DNA from: Amphirosellinia nigrospora
Lineage: Eukaryota > Ascomycota > Sordariomycetes > Xylariales > Xylariaceae
Reading direction: 5' to 3'
NCBI GenBank assembly: GCA_004123355.1
Contig: SCHM01000003.1
Coordinates: 8,141,058 to 8,205,057 of the forward strand
Length of the DNA: 64,000 nucleotides
The notes under the pieces were generated by a model. The model saw only the letters and a program-made list of their open reading frames with translations. It had not been told where the DNA came from and searched no databases. The position numbers were made by a program, and so were the translations under genes. Shown here piece by piece: positions 11,816 through 22,887 of this stretch; the first letter of the stretch is position 1, and every line of letters starts with the position of its first letter.

Positions 11816-13550
11816 CTTGTTTGGCTAGCTGAAACGGTTACTAGTGCGTGTGAGTCGTTACACGTTGGCGATAGTCATGATGGTATTACGAGCCCCATAG
11901 TATACTTGGGTTGTATCTACGAAAAAAAGAAAGAAAAAGGATTACATTGGTCTCCTAATATAGGCTATTACTGGCAGATGTTGATGCGTAGAGTACTTAT
12001 CAACGAGAGGGGAACGGACGTTGAAGGTTGGAGATCTTTGAGAGCTAGAGCTATTAGCGAAGGCGCTTTTCCGGATTTAGAGCACAAGACACGGAACCAC
12101 ACGCCATACGCTAAGCTTTGCGCGCCAATGACCTCGGCCTCCTCGGCAACGACCCAGAAAATTCTCCGTCCACTTGTCATTAGCTTAGATATTGAAAATG
12201 ATGTAATAGATTAACCGGTCCGCCATTCCTATTATTACTCACTTAGTCCCTGCATCGTGATCCTATCCGTATTGATACCAAATTTAAGCGCGCATGAACT
12301 TGATCTCGTCTAACTATAAGCTCGGTTATCCTGAACCCGTATATGGCAGGCGATAGACACTTGTTGTTACCCGAGGTTCTCTTTTCAGCTGTAGTTCGCA
12401 GCCAGGCGGGTAAAATGAGCGCATACATGACAATGGTACACTACACCGCGTATAGATATGATACATACCCATGCTGCTGCCCTCGCTCTGTACCTAGTTA
12501 ATGGCGTTTGGAGACTAGAGGTTGTTTAAAATCACCGCAGCAAACGAAGTGCGATCATAATAACTTCTGAGCATCATAAAATAGGCAAGCGAAAAATCGA
12601 GATGAGCAGGCTTCACATACATGAGGCGATGAGAATCTTCTAAGAATTCAATGAGTTTGATTAAGAATTACTATACACTGCCAGTCCCAATCCACTGCAG
12701 CAAGCTAGGTCTGAAGTGTCGTATTGTCTTCAAACAAAGACGCTGAGACCAACAAGGACGCTCGGGATTGACCTCTAATCTTGGGGCACTAGATTTGCGT
12801 TGATATAGATATTTCCCCCGGTTTTACCAGAGCTGTCGTCAGCAATACACTGGCTTTGTCGGTAACCATGTAATGTGGTTAGTATGTGTCGTGGTGATTC
12901 CCCCATTTGCGTCTTGCAAAATCCTGGACACTTCTTCGTTGCTATCGTGAATCATTAAATGGATTAACATAGGTTTGCCACAGACCCTTCAACTGGTCGC
13001 CGCGTTGGTAACAGGTCACGATATATCTTGATTCAACCGGGTAGCGTCGGCAGCATTGGTATGATGGGAATGTACTTCACGGCCATGATCCTCGGTTAGA
13101 TTGGTTGGCCGTATTGCCACAAAACCGTACCGACTATTTAGTCATGAATTTTCCGGTTTACCGAGATGTCTACGGCATGCGATTTTGTACGTGGGAGGCG
13201 CCGTCATAACAACACTGAATACCTGTAATGCCGCTTCACAATTGCCCTGAATCTCCATTTGTAGTGACAACCTCGTTCATCTCCGCTACATCATCATCAT
13301 TCTCTACTTGATCCTCTCTTGAATTTTCCGGATTGCCATCGTTTTCAATATGGTATCAGTCCTACTCTCGTTTTGTTTCTTGTCATCTGCCGGCATGCTG
13401 ACTACATTATGGCCAGAAGAACTGAGACTCCCATATCTAACTACACCACCAATCTCGATTGCAAGGCAATTTCTAAAATTACCGCACACCAATCACTCAT
13501 TGGAATCACTACCAAATACGCATTCTTACCTTCTCGGGTTCACTCTTTAT

Positions 13551-13890
13551 GACAAGGGCTTGTGTTCAAGTGCTTGGAATCTGGAGTTCGATTCAACGAA
13601 TAACCATTTTAGGGTCTTTGGGGGCTTTGGCCCCTTATTCTCAGTTTAATATAACTGGGCATATGCTTTTAATTTATAGACAAATTCTAGGACTTTTTTT
13701 TCTTCGTGAAACTCTGAATGTATGACTCCTTGAGAGGAGTCGGAGCTATTCTAACTAATGCTATTCTGACAACACGCCTACGTTTCTGCCCACGAATATG
13801 ATCGGGGTGAAATCGGCTTCTGGGACTTCCTAGGACTTTGTGTGGCTCTTGTGGCTATGTCCTGTGGCTGATCTGTGTGACACTTTTCTT
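13551..13890 (+). repeat. diverged dispersed repeat, copy B
   Basis: Partner of 6921-7285; same block order with numerous small length differences. A TTCGATTC segment near 13584 resembles a polymerase III B box, but no matching A box or tRNA fold was found. Confidence 0.45.
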
Positions 13891-14308
13891 CGAAATCATA
13901 ACCATTTCCCAGAAGATGATCAACCATTTTGCAGGACTATAGGTATGCAACTAAGTGACCTCTCCTCACGCTTCTGATTTGATGCAGGTCTAATCGAGGG
14001 GAAACTTCACGATTTGACATCTCTTGGCATGGTTCTATAACTTTAGTGAATTTAGATCGTACTTAATCTAGACATATGTTATAAAACAGGCGTAGCTGAG
14101 GTTGATCAGCTTCTCAGGGATGTAAATTTATCTACTAGGTTAAAACGGGAAACGTCGTTGGAGCGAATCATCTGACCCTTCCTACTCAGTATTGTAGCAG
14201 AGAACACTCGCTAGTATCATTGATGAACAAACTAACTAGTAGTATTCGACCACCATGCCTAACGAGACTCAGCAACATATAGGAGTCTAAAATCGATATA
14301 TTGACCTA

Positions 14309-15010
14309 TCAGTTAGCTAAGTACATCATTGTACTCTTCTGTTGGTTTGAACATAATAAGGGACTACCGCTTTTGCCGCAGAACTTGAGCTTAGTAGGTT
14401 GTCGGCGGTACAAGTTGTCACTAGGTGTTAGTTGATGCTGAGACAGACGAAACGACGATGTAGTCGCACCGCCGAACAGATCAAGCTCCATCGAGCAGAC
14501 CCCACTATCAAACCAATGGTCGGCGGTTGATTGAGGCAAAGCTGACGAAACTATCTACTATGTACTATTTTGGTGGGAGCGGCACGGGGAAGCCGTTGGT
14601 AGCGGGGCTTCCCCAGAGGCCCAGAACCCTGAGCAGACCCTGAGCACATGGGCAGTGGGTTTCTCGGAAACCCAGTACCATGGATAAGGTATATAGACGA
14701 GATTCCGGACTAGTCACTATTTTGGTCTAGCGTGTCGTCTATTTATAAACTATGGCCGTTCACCAGTTGCGAACAGCCTTTACCCGACAACCGTACTCCA
14801 GCAAACAATCTAATCAGTAATAGTATATGGTTATGTGAGAAGTTGGCATAAGCAGGTCTTAAGCACTCGTTAATGCGCTGAGGTTCTTGAACCCAAATTC
14901 GCTGACGGCATCCAACTATTCATGGGTGTCTCTTTGTCTAGCGTGTCTTGCTCGTCTCGTAATAGGTTTAGTCGATACTTTAGTAAGTAATCTAGTAGTT
15001 AGTCTGGTAA
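14309..15010. mobile_element. possible solo-LTR-like retrotransposon relic
   Basis: A stretch with the composition of fungal copia-type LTR DNA: a GC-rich block with inverted short motifs around 14575-14690 (GGAAGCC versus GGCTTCC, and GGGTTTC versus GAAACCC), a TATA-like start region near 14690, and two occurrences of ACTATTTTGGT (14567 and 14717). No intact coding part or clear terminal repeats are visible, so if it is an element it is old and broken. The family assignment is an impression only. Confidence 0.22.
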
Positions 15011-15853
15011 TAGTTTAGTGATAAACCATTCCGTATACTAGCATTTCAGCAGCAGCGAGCTCGAATTTCGATTGTGACCAGTCGCGACCTGTGATACGCC
15101 ATAGCCCAGACCTCTTCAATCACTCCCCACTTCCCGATAGGCCCTTGGCATGTCCGTAATAGGAACGATATTGGCTGGAATAGTGCTAATGCTAGTGGTG
15201 TTCACCCCAAAAAGGAACAAGGAGACGGGCTCCCAGCTGCTCTACTATAATGATCGAAGCGGCTACGTGACGGAGAGAAGGCTATAGTCGTAAGGCCAAT
15301 GTTGATCGTGAGGTTCTAGTCAAGACGACTTATTCCGGAAATGGACGCTGTCACACGGTTGTAAAGGGCTGAGAAGGTTATCACCCAATGAAGACACCAA
15401 TATGCTGAACTGGGCAGATCTCGACATGCACTAGATCAGGCCATTTCCGTCCCGGGCGTCAAGCTTGATGAACATTCGCCTACCAGTGCCTGATTGAGAG
15501 AAACTGGGCTGTGATAATCAATCTCTAGGGACTAGTTCGGTGTCTAGAATAGAGCTGAGAGTATGCCCTTCAACCCATGATGTTCTGTGCGGACTCTGGA
15601 ATCGTGGTCTCGAACGATTTCGACAAAGATGAATTTCGGCCACTACGGGGCGGGCGTGCTTCATGATGAAAGGAACGTGAAGTTGCTGTCACATCTTCAT
15701 GTCTGTCACAATTATTTAAGTTGGGCTTGAATCTCTCCTGTTTCTTATCAAATTCCTGTCCAGACTATCTCATCTCATACACAATTGTTCTATTCTTCAA
15801 CTCCTTTCGCTTTCCCCTATTGATTATTGATCGCTTCGTCGATAACAGTCAAA

Positions 15854-18705
15854 ATGAGTAACGACATTGACAATCTTGCTCGCATCAACAAGCAGCTCCG
15901 TGAAGCTGTGTTGGCTTGTTTTCCTTGCGCCTATGAGCAGTATGTCACTATTCAGATGCCGGTACCATTATTGATACCCGGCTGGGTGGCGCTTACTTGC
16001 CAAAGGGCGAACGTGCCACCGCAGACGTGAGAAACATGATTCAGTGTAACGAATCGATGCTGGTGGACTCTATGGTTCCTCTCGACAAGGTCATGGTACG
16101 TAATGATCCTCCTCCCTTGAGTAACAAGATATTGACACCTTCCAGTTGGGACCAACGGGAAAGAGTGTCACAAGAAGCTACATGACAGCTCTTGATATGC
16201 TGGTGCCCCGCAAGACTGAAATCGGCTCTCTTGATACCGACCCAAACCTCAGCGATAGCGACACAACCACCAAGTATGCCCAGGCTATGAACTTCCTACG
16301 CTCAAAAGAGACAATTCTTACACCCAAGTCCGCAATTTTGGGTGCTCGCCTTCGCGGCGCCAAGGACCAGATGGAGGCCCAGGGTGTACCAGGAACTGTT
16401 GTCGATCGCTACGTTGCGAAACAGCTTGCTTGGTCAGAGGCTCGTGGCAAGTGGGATGCTGTTCGTGCCGAAGCACAAGGTGGGAAATTTTCATTCCTGG
16501 TAGAGCATGAGATCTGCTATTTGCTAACAACTCTACACAGAGGCACGAGAGATTGGGGATGAGACGCAGCAGAGTGCTGCCTTGTTTAGCACTAGGCAAA
16601 AGGATCTTAAGCGAGTATGTCTTCCACAACGCTACGAGATAAAGTAGCTTTACTTACTAATGGCTTTTATCACCTAGGCGCAAGGCGAGCTTCATGCTCG
16701 ATGGATGGACTGGGTTGTGAACGGAGACAAATTCCGCGTTGAATACTGCTTTTGTGAGTATAGCAAACGCAATGTGATTATATGGAAGCGTCAAGTACTG
16801 ATTTACGAAAAGCCGTTGTTGATCGTGATTCGATAATGGCACGAATTGAGCGAGGAAGGGTGCGTATAAAATTGATTGACGAATTGTCGGGTATCCTGTT
16901 TCTAACAGTCTTATAGGAAGCTACGAGAGACTCTCTAATCACCAGCATTGACGGAACGGAGTGGGCTCAGGTGACTCTTGAACCCAGAAACTGGTGTGTA
17001 ATCCCAAGACTGTTTCTGGTGAATATCTTTAGCTTGCTGACGTGATGCGATAGGGCACAAATCTGTCGCGCCAAGGCCGTTGACTGGAAAACTCGAAACC
17101 CAACCAACCCCGCTCATTTGCAGTTGCGTTTTGAGAGTCTCAAGCGGATGAAGCAAGCTTACGAGGTTTATACCAATGTAAGGAGATCGAATCAATAGCT
17201 CTCGCAAATTATGTGTTGCTGTGTTAGCTAACATATCAATGTAGCATCTCGATAACCGAAGTCAACTAAAGACTCCCACAGCAACATGGGAAGCCACGAA
17301 TAAAGAATTCGAGAACTTGAATGGTCAGATCAAAGGAGAACCCGACGAAGCCAAGCAACAGCCGTTCAAGGTCAAGCTACAAGGCCTGAAGCCGCTACAT
17401 GAGGCTTTGAAGAAAGTCCACGAAAAGGAGGGTGTTGTTACTACTCTAACTGAAAGTATCGCAGCCGACCAGGATCAAGGAAGCAAAGAAAGCAAGGGGA
17501 AGACCTTGACAGCAGAGAAGGCAGAGTTAGACAAGCTCAAAGATGAAGCTGCTAGAGTCGAAGCCACCGGTAACCTTAAGGGTGAAGCTGAAGAGCGACG
17601 TAGATATGCCTTGGACAAAATCAATACCTACGAAAGCGAGTTACGCAAGGCCAAATCTGCAGAAGACAAGGAGGGAGAAAAAACTGCTCAGGCCAATCTT
17701 GACCGAGTCAAGAGGGAATGGACAACTGCGGAGAATATCTTGCAGGAGATTGGAACGAAACAAAGCGTCGTTAATCTTGAAGGAGATGGCATCCAGACTC
17801 TCAAGACATCTATTAAGGGACAGATCACTTCCATCGAGTCTGAGATGAGCGATCTCAAAGAGAAGCTTAGCTCTGCCGTCATTGCTGGACCAGCCGAATT
17901 ACCACCGGTGATTACCGGTGTTGATAAGGATAATAACCTCATCAAGGACGGGTACACGAGCCCTGCCAACCAAGCCAGCGGCTCCGCACAAGAGGAATCG
18001 GCAGACGTTTGGACAAAGGTAGCATTCACCGTTGGCTCCAAGTCGGACAGCGCTTCAACCTCCGAGTCACATGTTTCCGGCTCTGCCAACTTCTCCGTCG
18101 GTGGCTGGTGGGCCTCCGTCCAGGCAAGCAGCAGCTTCTCCAGCTCCAGCAAGACAGTCCAAAGTCAAATGTCCGAATGCAGCGTGTCCGGGTCTTTCTC
18201 GGCCATGGTTGTGAATATCAAGCGTCCCTGGCTGCATAGCGAACTCTTCCAAGACTTTGATGTTGACATCCCCGCGGGAACCAAGCTGAGCCCGGGAGCA
18301 GCTCAGATCAAAGATTGGGTTGAGAAGGGTGACCCTGAGACAGGCGCCAACAAGAGAACAGAGTATGGTAAGTTCCCGGCGTACCCCACTGCCTTCATCG
18401 TGGCTGCGGATACGGTGCTCGAACTCAAGAGCACAACAAAGAACAGCCACGAGATGATGAAGTCGCTTTCTACCGATAGCTCCGTTCAGGCGAGATACGG
18501 TCCTTGGGGATTAAAGAGCGGTGCTTCGGTCAAGACCAACAGTCAAGAGTCAGCGCAAAATATGTCGGTGCAAGACGGAAGCCTTCGAATTGCATTTCAG
18601 GCACCTCAGATTATTGGTTGGGTCTCAGAGATTTTACCACAGCTGCCGCGGGGTGCTAACATGGGCGGCTTGACCGCTCCCCCAAACAAGGCATTTCGGG
18701 TTTGA
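15854..18705 (+). CDS. uncharacterised coiled-coil protein with serine-rich linker and conserved C-terminal domain
   Basis: Fungal protein of about 770 residues; I recognise the general type from other ascomycetes but no function. Start is ATG 15854 (MSNDIDNLARINKQLRE), preceded by a CT-rich leader. Exons end or begin near 16095/16146, 16479/16541 and 16614/16678, followed by four more short introns to about 17245; the last exon is the long one to TGA 18705. The N-terminal part has IIDTRLGGAYLPKGERAT and TGKSVTRSYMTALDMLVPRK. Residues encoded at 17400-17870 are Lys/Glu/Ala heptads (strong coiled coil). A Ser-rich, glycine-bearing stretch follows (SVGGWWASVQASSSFSSSSK), then a domain with NIKRPWLHSELFQDFDVDIP, GKFPAYPTAFIVAADT and FQAPQIIGWVSEILPQLPR. 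No signal peptide or clear TM helix. One frame discontinuity near 15960. Function not assigned. Confidence 0.75.
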
Positions 18706-20134
18706 AACTTTGGTCTGAAGAGTACATTTGTACTTATTAGGAGGGCGTTGATTTCTTTTATGTCCTACATTTTCCTATTTTCTATAAGAGAGAGGACGGT
18801 GCGCTTTTGGTTGGCAGCAGTAGGTGGGCAGGAACAAACAAGGCAACAGAAGGACAAATAATCGACCATACGCGCCATATCTTACGGAGAACTACGTGGT
18901 GGTTTGAAGGGCGTCCTTATTTAGTTGATTGTGTTCTAATACATAAGCTTGAATTTTATTTTTATTATTTTCTTTTGGTAGATGTGAACAAGTATATATT
19001 TCGGCTGAAAATAAAAGGGCTACACCTCTTCATATTCTCTAAATAAGATCCTTTGCTCTTATTATTGATTAGATGCATGCCACGGTAACAGAATTAGGTC
19101 TGTGATATTATCCACATCGTGAGTGCCAGGAACAGGGATCTAGACACCGGGATCAGGTCAGACAAAGAGACTCTCTATATATACTTAAGTAGTCATATAG
19201 AGCCCACGGAGATGGCTTCACTAGTTCTCCGTGTAACAACAGATGTCTACACCCTACCCCTGTGAGGTCCCTGACGCCCTAAGTCGTGTGCCATGTCACA
19301 CAAATCTCACACGGAACTCGCCGACTACTGCCCTACGAGGCTGATGGAGTCGTACGGAGTCGTACGAATCTAGTGAGTCTCAGTTATTCACCGAAACGAG
19401 AAAAAGATCACGAGACACATAAACTCCGGCTACATAGGTCTCTATTCAGGTTTACGGAGGTCTACGAGGCTGTAGGAGAGATAGGAAGAAACTTGAGCCG
19501 AAAAGGGCACGGAAGCCTCCTGCCTAGAGAATAAAAAGTTCGATCTTTATGGTACCTTTGGAACCAAAGTTATTTATTACTCAATTTGAACTATTTATCT
19601 GAGCCGTGTGATATGCCCCGTTCCAGGCCAATCATCATCCCATCCGTATTGGCTACTGGTCTCGGATTGCTAGTCGTCCTATTTTAGTATATAATGACTT
19701 TGCGAACGTTTCATCTTCTATTCGTCCTAATAGCTATCTTTCGTAAATATTTCGTAAATATGAAAATTGATAACTCGTATTCTAAGCACTGAGTACCCTA
19801 GTCAATAGTGCCATCAACTGCCGTATTTTATTTCCATTGCCTTGCTCAAGGTTATAACCACGAATGTTTTGTGTTGATAGCATTTCCGATACACAATATG
19901 ATCGCTACCGAGAGCGGGGTACCGTTGAAGGAGAGCAGTCATCGCACCGAGAGCCTCACTTACGTAGATGTACTACACATCCTTTCGGTCGCAGCCAATA
20001 AATATAAATTCTGCGAGCCACAAGAAGCCGATGGTCCCTAATCAGTAAGCACTGCATATGAATACCGAATAGGTCGGGCGTATTCAACATGCTGTATGGA
20101 TGGCGTTCAGCCTGCTTACGCACCTAAAATCATG
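18706..20134. other. intergenic, no gene seen
   Basis: 1.4 kb of AT-rich spacer with direct repeats of GTCGTACG (around 19349-19365) and TTCGTAAATAT (around 19740-19760). ORFs are short and unsupported. Confidence 0.5.
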
Positions 20135-20140
20135 TATAAA
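20135..20140 (+). promoter_or_regulatory. TATA box
   Basis: TATAAAAGAGGGG, a strong match to a core TATA box, followed by a CT-rich leader (20215-20320), 340 bp before the ATG of the small ORF at 20477. It is the main reason to think that ORF is transcribed. Confidence 0.45.
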
Positions 20141-20476
20141 AGAGGGGGCTCCAACTCTAGGAGGTAGGCAGAGGCTAGGAGAAACCCTCAAATACCGCCG
20201 CTCCAACAATAATCATCCACCTTCATTCTTCTACTCCTACTACTTCGCGGGTAGCACAATTGCTCCGCTTCTGACATCTAAATACTTTTATCTTGAACTT
20301 TCATTCTTGCAAAACTGCCTTTCCATCTCGAGTCAAAGACATTTATATGATTCGAGAATCAAATGGAAAGCGCTTGCTAGCTTTTGGTCTGTTCTAGATA
20401 CGCCGAGAGAGATAATAAAAATTGCAGAAACGAACAAAAACAGCACTCTGGCAGGGGAAATCTACATCTGGTAGTT

Positions 20477-20905
20477 ATGCCGCTCGCCTCTGACACTTTC
20501 CTACAATTGAGGATCGAGTTCGACCCTCGCAGAGTCAGCATCGGGTTTCGAAACGACAACCAGGCAGCTCGATATGCGGGTCTGATATCCCAGCGATCCT
20601 TTACACAAAACATGAAGTTGGACCCCCAACAACGGGGTCGCTTCGTGTCCGTACGCCTGCCCTCTCGAATAACGCAGATAGAGGCTAGCACGACTTATGA
20701 AGGGTTCTACTTGTTTATCGAAGACGCGAAGTTCGCAAGCCAATGGCACGATGCGCTCATACTGTGGAGGTTTACGTCTGGGAGTAGACACAACTTGTAC
20801 GTCAAGAGAGACATGAAAAATGAGGACCTTAACAAGCTCTTACATATCCGTGAGCGCCGTCACAAAGCCCCAGAACCTACAGTTAAGTTTACGAATAAGA
20901 GATAG
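20477..20905 (+). CDS. hypothetical small protein, 142 aa
   Basis: The first ATG of the longest ORF is at 20477; the upstream in-frame extension lacks ATG. The product (MPLASDTFLQLRIEFDPRRV...) is basic, has no signal peptide or TM segment, and alternates short hydrophobic strands with charged turns (IEFDPRRVSIGFRND, RFVSVRLPSRITQIEAST, GFYLFIEDAKFASQWHDAL), suggestive of a small beta-rich fold. No homolog recognised. A TATA box at 20135 and CT-rich leader support it; an unseen upstream exon ending at GTAG 20474 is possible. Confidence 0.4.
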   Translation: MPLASDTFLQLRIEFDPRRVSIGFRNDNQAARYAGLISQRSFTQNMKLDPQQRGRFVSVRLPSRITQIEASTTYEGFYLFIEDAKFASQWHDALILWRFTSGSRHNLYVKRDMKNEDLNKLLHIRERRHKAPEPTVKFTNKR

Positions 20906-21300
20906 GGGTTGATAACTTAGGAGAGATTGATGCCTTCCACCACTCGAGTATTTTGTTTCTGTGTCTACTACAAGTTTTCCTGTTGTGCTAAAGTGTTTCT
21001 GGGTTACGAATAGTTATTAGTGGCGAACGCTATAGCGAGGATGGAGATGGTTCTGGGGTTATCGCCGGGAAGCTTATCAGCGTATTGTTGTTGGGCAACG
21101 ATGGCGTCAGGTTCAGGGATAACAATTTAGCTATTCTGACGGTCGCTAATCTAAGTGCAGTCGGCCCCTACACTCTCTCTCTCCACAACCATTTTGAAAA
21201 AAAAAGGTTTAATATAGTCTCGTAATTGACACCATTGGACCTTGATGGCGTAATATATTATTGAAGTTTAATATTCCAGAGAATTGCCTCGGCGGGCTCC
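20906..21300. other. intergenic between convergent genes
   Basis: 395 bp between the 3' ends of the small ORF and the M20 peptidase. Contains a (CT)n run near 21171-21183 followed by an A tract; nothing else seen. Confidence 0.4.
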
Positions 21301-22413
21301 CTATTTTAGAAAGTGAAGGATTAATCTCTTATATCCGGATATGCTTTCAATTAGTTCCGGCACACGGATATACTCATCTGGCCCATGCGCTACTAGGATT
21401 GACCCCGGCCCATACAATACCCTCTTGTCGCATAGCTCATCCTTGAGTCGAGGTACATCGGTTCCAAAGGCCACCGGAGCGGCATCAAAGCCCTCTATTT
21501 CCCAGTCTAAGAGAGCCTCGGGGTATTCAAAAACAAAATTGATCTCGACATCTGGATATCGGGATATTATTTCTTCGAGTTTGGCTTTAATGCCCGGTAA
21601 ATCCGAGACCATGCGGACTTCACAGAGAGCCTTAGCCGACGGGGCGACGATGTTATGTTTCTCTCCGCCCTCGAGAGTCCCTATGTTGAACGTAGAGGGG
21701 CCTAGAAGGTCAGATTCGGGCCAGCTTGTTGCAGAGAGCTCATTTAACACGGTTAGAAGCATTGAGGTTGCACTTTTGCCCAGATGAGGATATCCTGAAT
21801 GGCTTTGGTGTTTCGTTAGCAAGATCATTGGATAGACCCCTTTATTGAAAATTGACACGTACCACGCAAAACCATGAGCAATGACTTCGAAGGCTACTTG
21901 TCCCTTATGTCCCTTTGCAAGCTTGCTCTCCGTTGGTTCAGCGAAAATTCCTGATTCCCAGGACACTCCCATATCATTGGCGGCAACCATCCCATGCCCT
22001 CCATTCTCTTCGCCCACCACGAACAGCAGCCCGATATCACCTTCCGCACGGAATTTTCCTTCTTTCCTTAACTCCTCCGCAGCTATGATTTGAGCCGCCA
22101 GCGGCCCGAGATCATCGGAAGACCCCCTTCCACGGATGATATCGCCGTCGACAGTCAGCGGAATATGCGGCGGGACAGTGTCCATGTGGGCTGTGAGAAG
22201 CACGCGAGTTTGGCGGGCCGAGCCAAGGTACGCGTAGACATTATGACGGGTGGACCCGGGCGCGATCGGGATACGCTCAACGGTATAGCCCAGGCTTTGC
22301 AGATGTTGTTCGAGAAAGACACCAATGCCATGTTCGAGCTCGCTGGTGCTGATAATCGACATAAGCGATTTCAACAGATCTACAACTGGGTGCTCCATGA
22401 TGTTAGGCGCCAT
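21301..22413 (-). CDS. M20 family metallopeptidase (ArgE/DapE/acetylornithine-deacetylase-like)
   Basis: Zinc-dependent amidohydrolase of the M20A type, which removes acyl or peptidyl groups from small substrates. Start chosen at ATG 22413 (MAPNIMEHPVVDLLKSL), which has A at -3; the longer frame lacks an upstream ATG. Metal/catalytic motifs: TAHMDTVPPH (His ligand and Asp), RGSSDDLGPLAA (bridging Asp), VVGEENGGHG (catalytic Glu and Glu ligand), AEPTESKLA (Asp/Glu ligand position) and a C-terminal HGPDEYI (final His). A 60-nt intron (21862-21803, GTACGT...AAAG with branch-like GCTAAC) interrupts AHGFAC/HSGYPHLG; removing it restores the conserved dimerisation-domain start. Because 60 is divisible by three and it has no stop, the unspliced frame is also open. 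Length about 350 aa is normal. Substrate unknown. Confidence 0.9.
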   Translation of the reverse strand: MAPNIMEHPVVDLLKSLMSIISTSELEHGIGVFLEQHLQSLGYTVERIPIAPGSTRHNVYAYLGSARQTRVLLTAHMDTVPPHIPLTVDGDIIRGRGSSDDLGPLAAQIIAAEELRKEGKFRAEGDIGLLFVVGEENGGHGMVAANDMGVSWESGIFAEPTESKLAKGHKGQVAFEVIAHGFAWYVSIFNKGVYPMILLTKHQSHSGYPHLGKSATSMLLTVLNELSATSWPESDLLGPSTFNIGTLEGGEKHNIVAPSAKALCEVRMVSDLPGIKAKLEEIISRYPDVEINFVFEYPEALLDWEIEGFDAAPVAFGTDVPRLKDELCDKRVLYGPGSILVAHGPDEYIRVPELIESISGYKRLILHFLK

Positions 22414-22804
22414 TTTCCAAGGGTTACAGCACAATAAATGTATGGATATTTGAGTGCTGTTCTCTTTTATGTCTTATAGACCGGTTGCTCCGCGTTTCGG
22501 GATGACGGTAGCGGGGTTGTGCCTCCGATGGTCAGGGGCTTAAGGCGTGTTGATCCACCTATCCTACCAACACTTGTTAAAATTTTACGTGATCTTTAGC
22601 CTAATTTCTTATGGTCGCGGGGAAGCAGTTTGTTCAAGAAATGAGCATTGTATATAGATTGCCAATTTTCCGTCATGGTCTGGCTTCCGACAACGCTCAA
22701 TGATCAGAGCCAGTTATTCATCTAGGTATGGAGCTTGTAAGAGCCGCTCTAGCCCGAAGAGGAAATAGTGGGCTCTAAAAATGACTGGGGTAAATAGCAT
22801 TGTC
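22414..22804. other. intergenic, no gene seen
   Basis: Spacer between the start of the M20 gene and the tRNA; holds the peptidase promoter region, no clear TATA box. Confidence 0.4.
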
Positions 22805-22887
22805 GGCCTGGTGGCCTAATGGCGAAGGCATCGCTTTCCGGTATATGGAATTGGCGGAGATTGCGGGTTCGAGTCCCGTCTGGGTCG
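22805..22887 (+). tRNA. tRNA-Arg(CCG) with a 10-nt intron
   Basis: Starts GGCCTGG and ends CTGGGTC plus discriminator G, giving a 7-bp acceptor stem with G-U pairs. The D arm GGCCTAATGG...GGC matches the A box and the T arm GCGGGTTCGAGTCCCGT is a perfect B box. The anticodon loop reads TTCCGG and is followed one base 3' of the anticodon by a TATATGGAAT insertion (22842-22851), the standard place for a nuclear tRNA intron. The rest of the body is typical eukaryotic tRNA-Arg. A T run (CTCTCTCTCTTTTTC) terminates transcription just downstream. Confidence 0.9.

Larger units (their letters stand above)
11816..15853. other. 4-kb gene-poor region with repeat and transposon-like remnants
   Basis: No supported gene. 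It holds repeat copy B (13551-13890) and a possible LTR-type relic (14309-15010). ORFs at 11906-12428 and 13304-13649 are short; the 99-codon one at 13350 begins with a hydrophobic stretch but runs into repeat copy B, so it is probably fortuitous. Confidence 0.5.

Noticed and set aside
13551-13620. tRNA-like gene suggested by AGTTCGATTC
   Set aside because: No acceptor stem, A box or anticodon arm can be folded around it; it belongs to the repeat.
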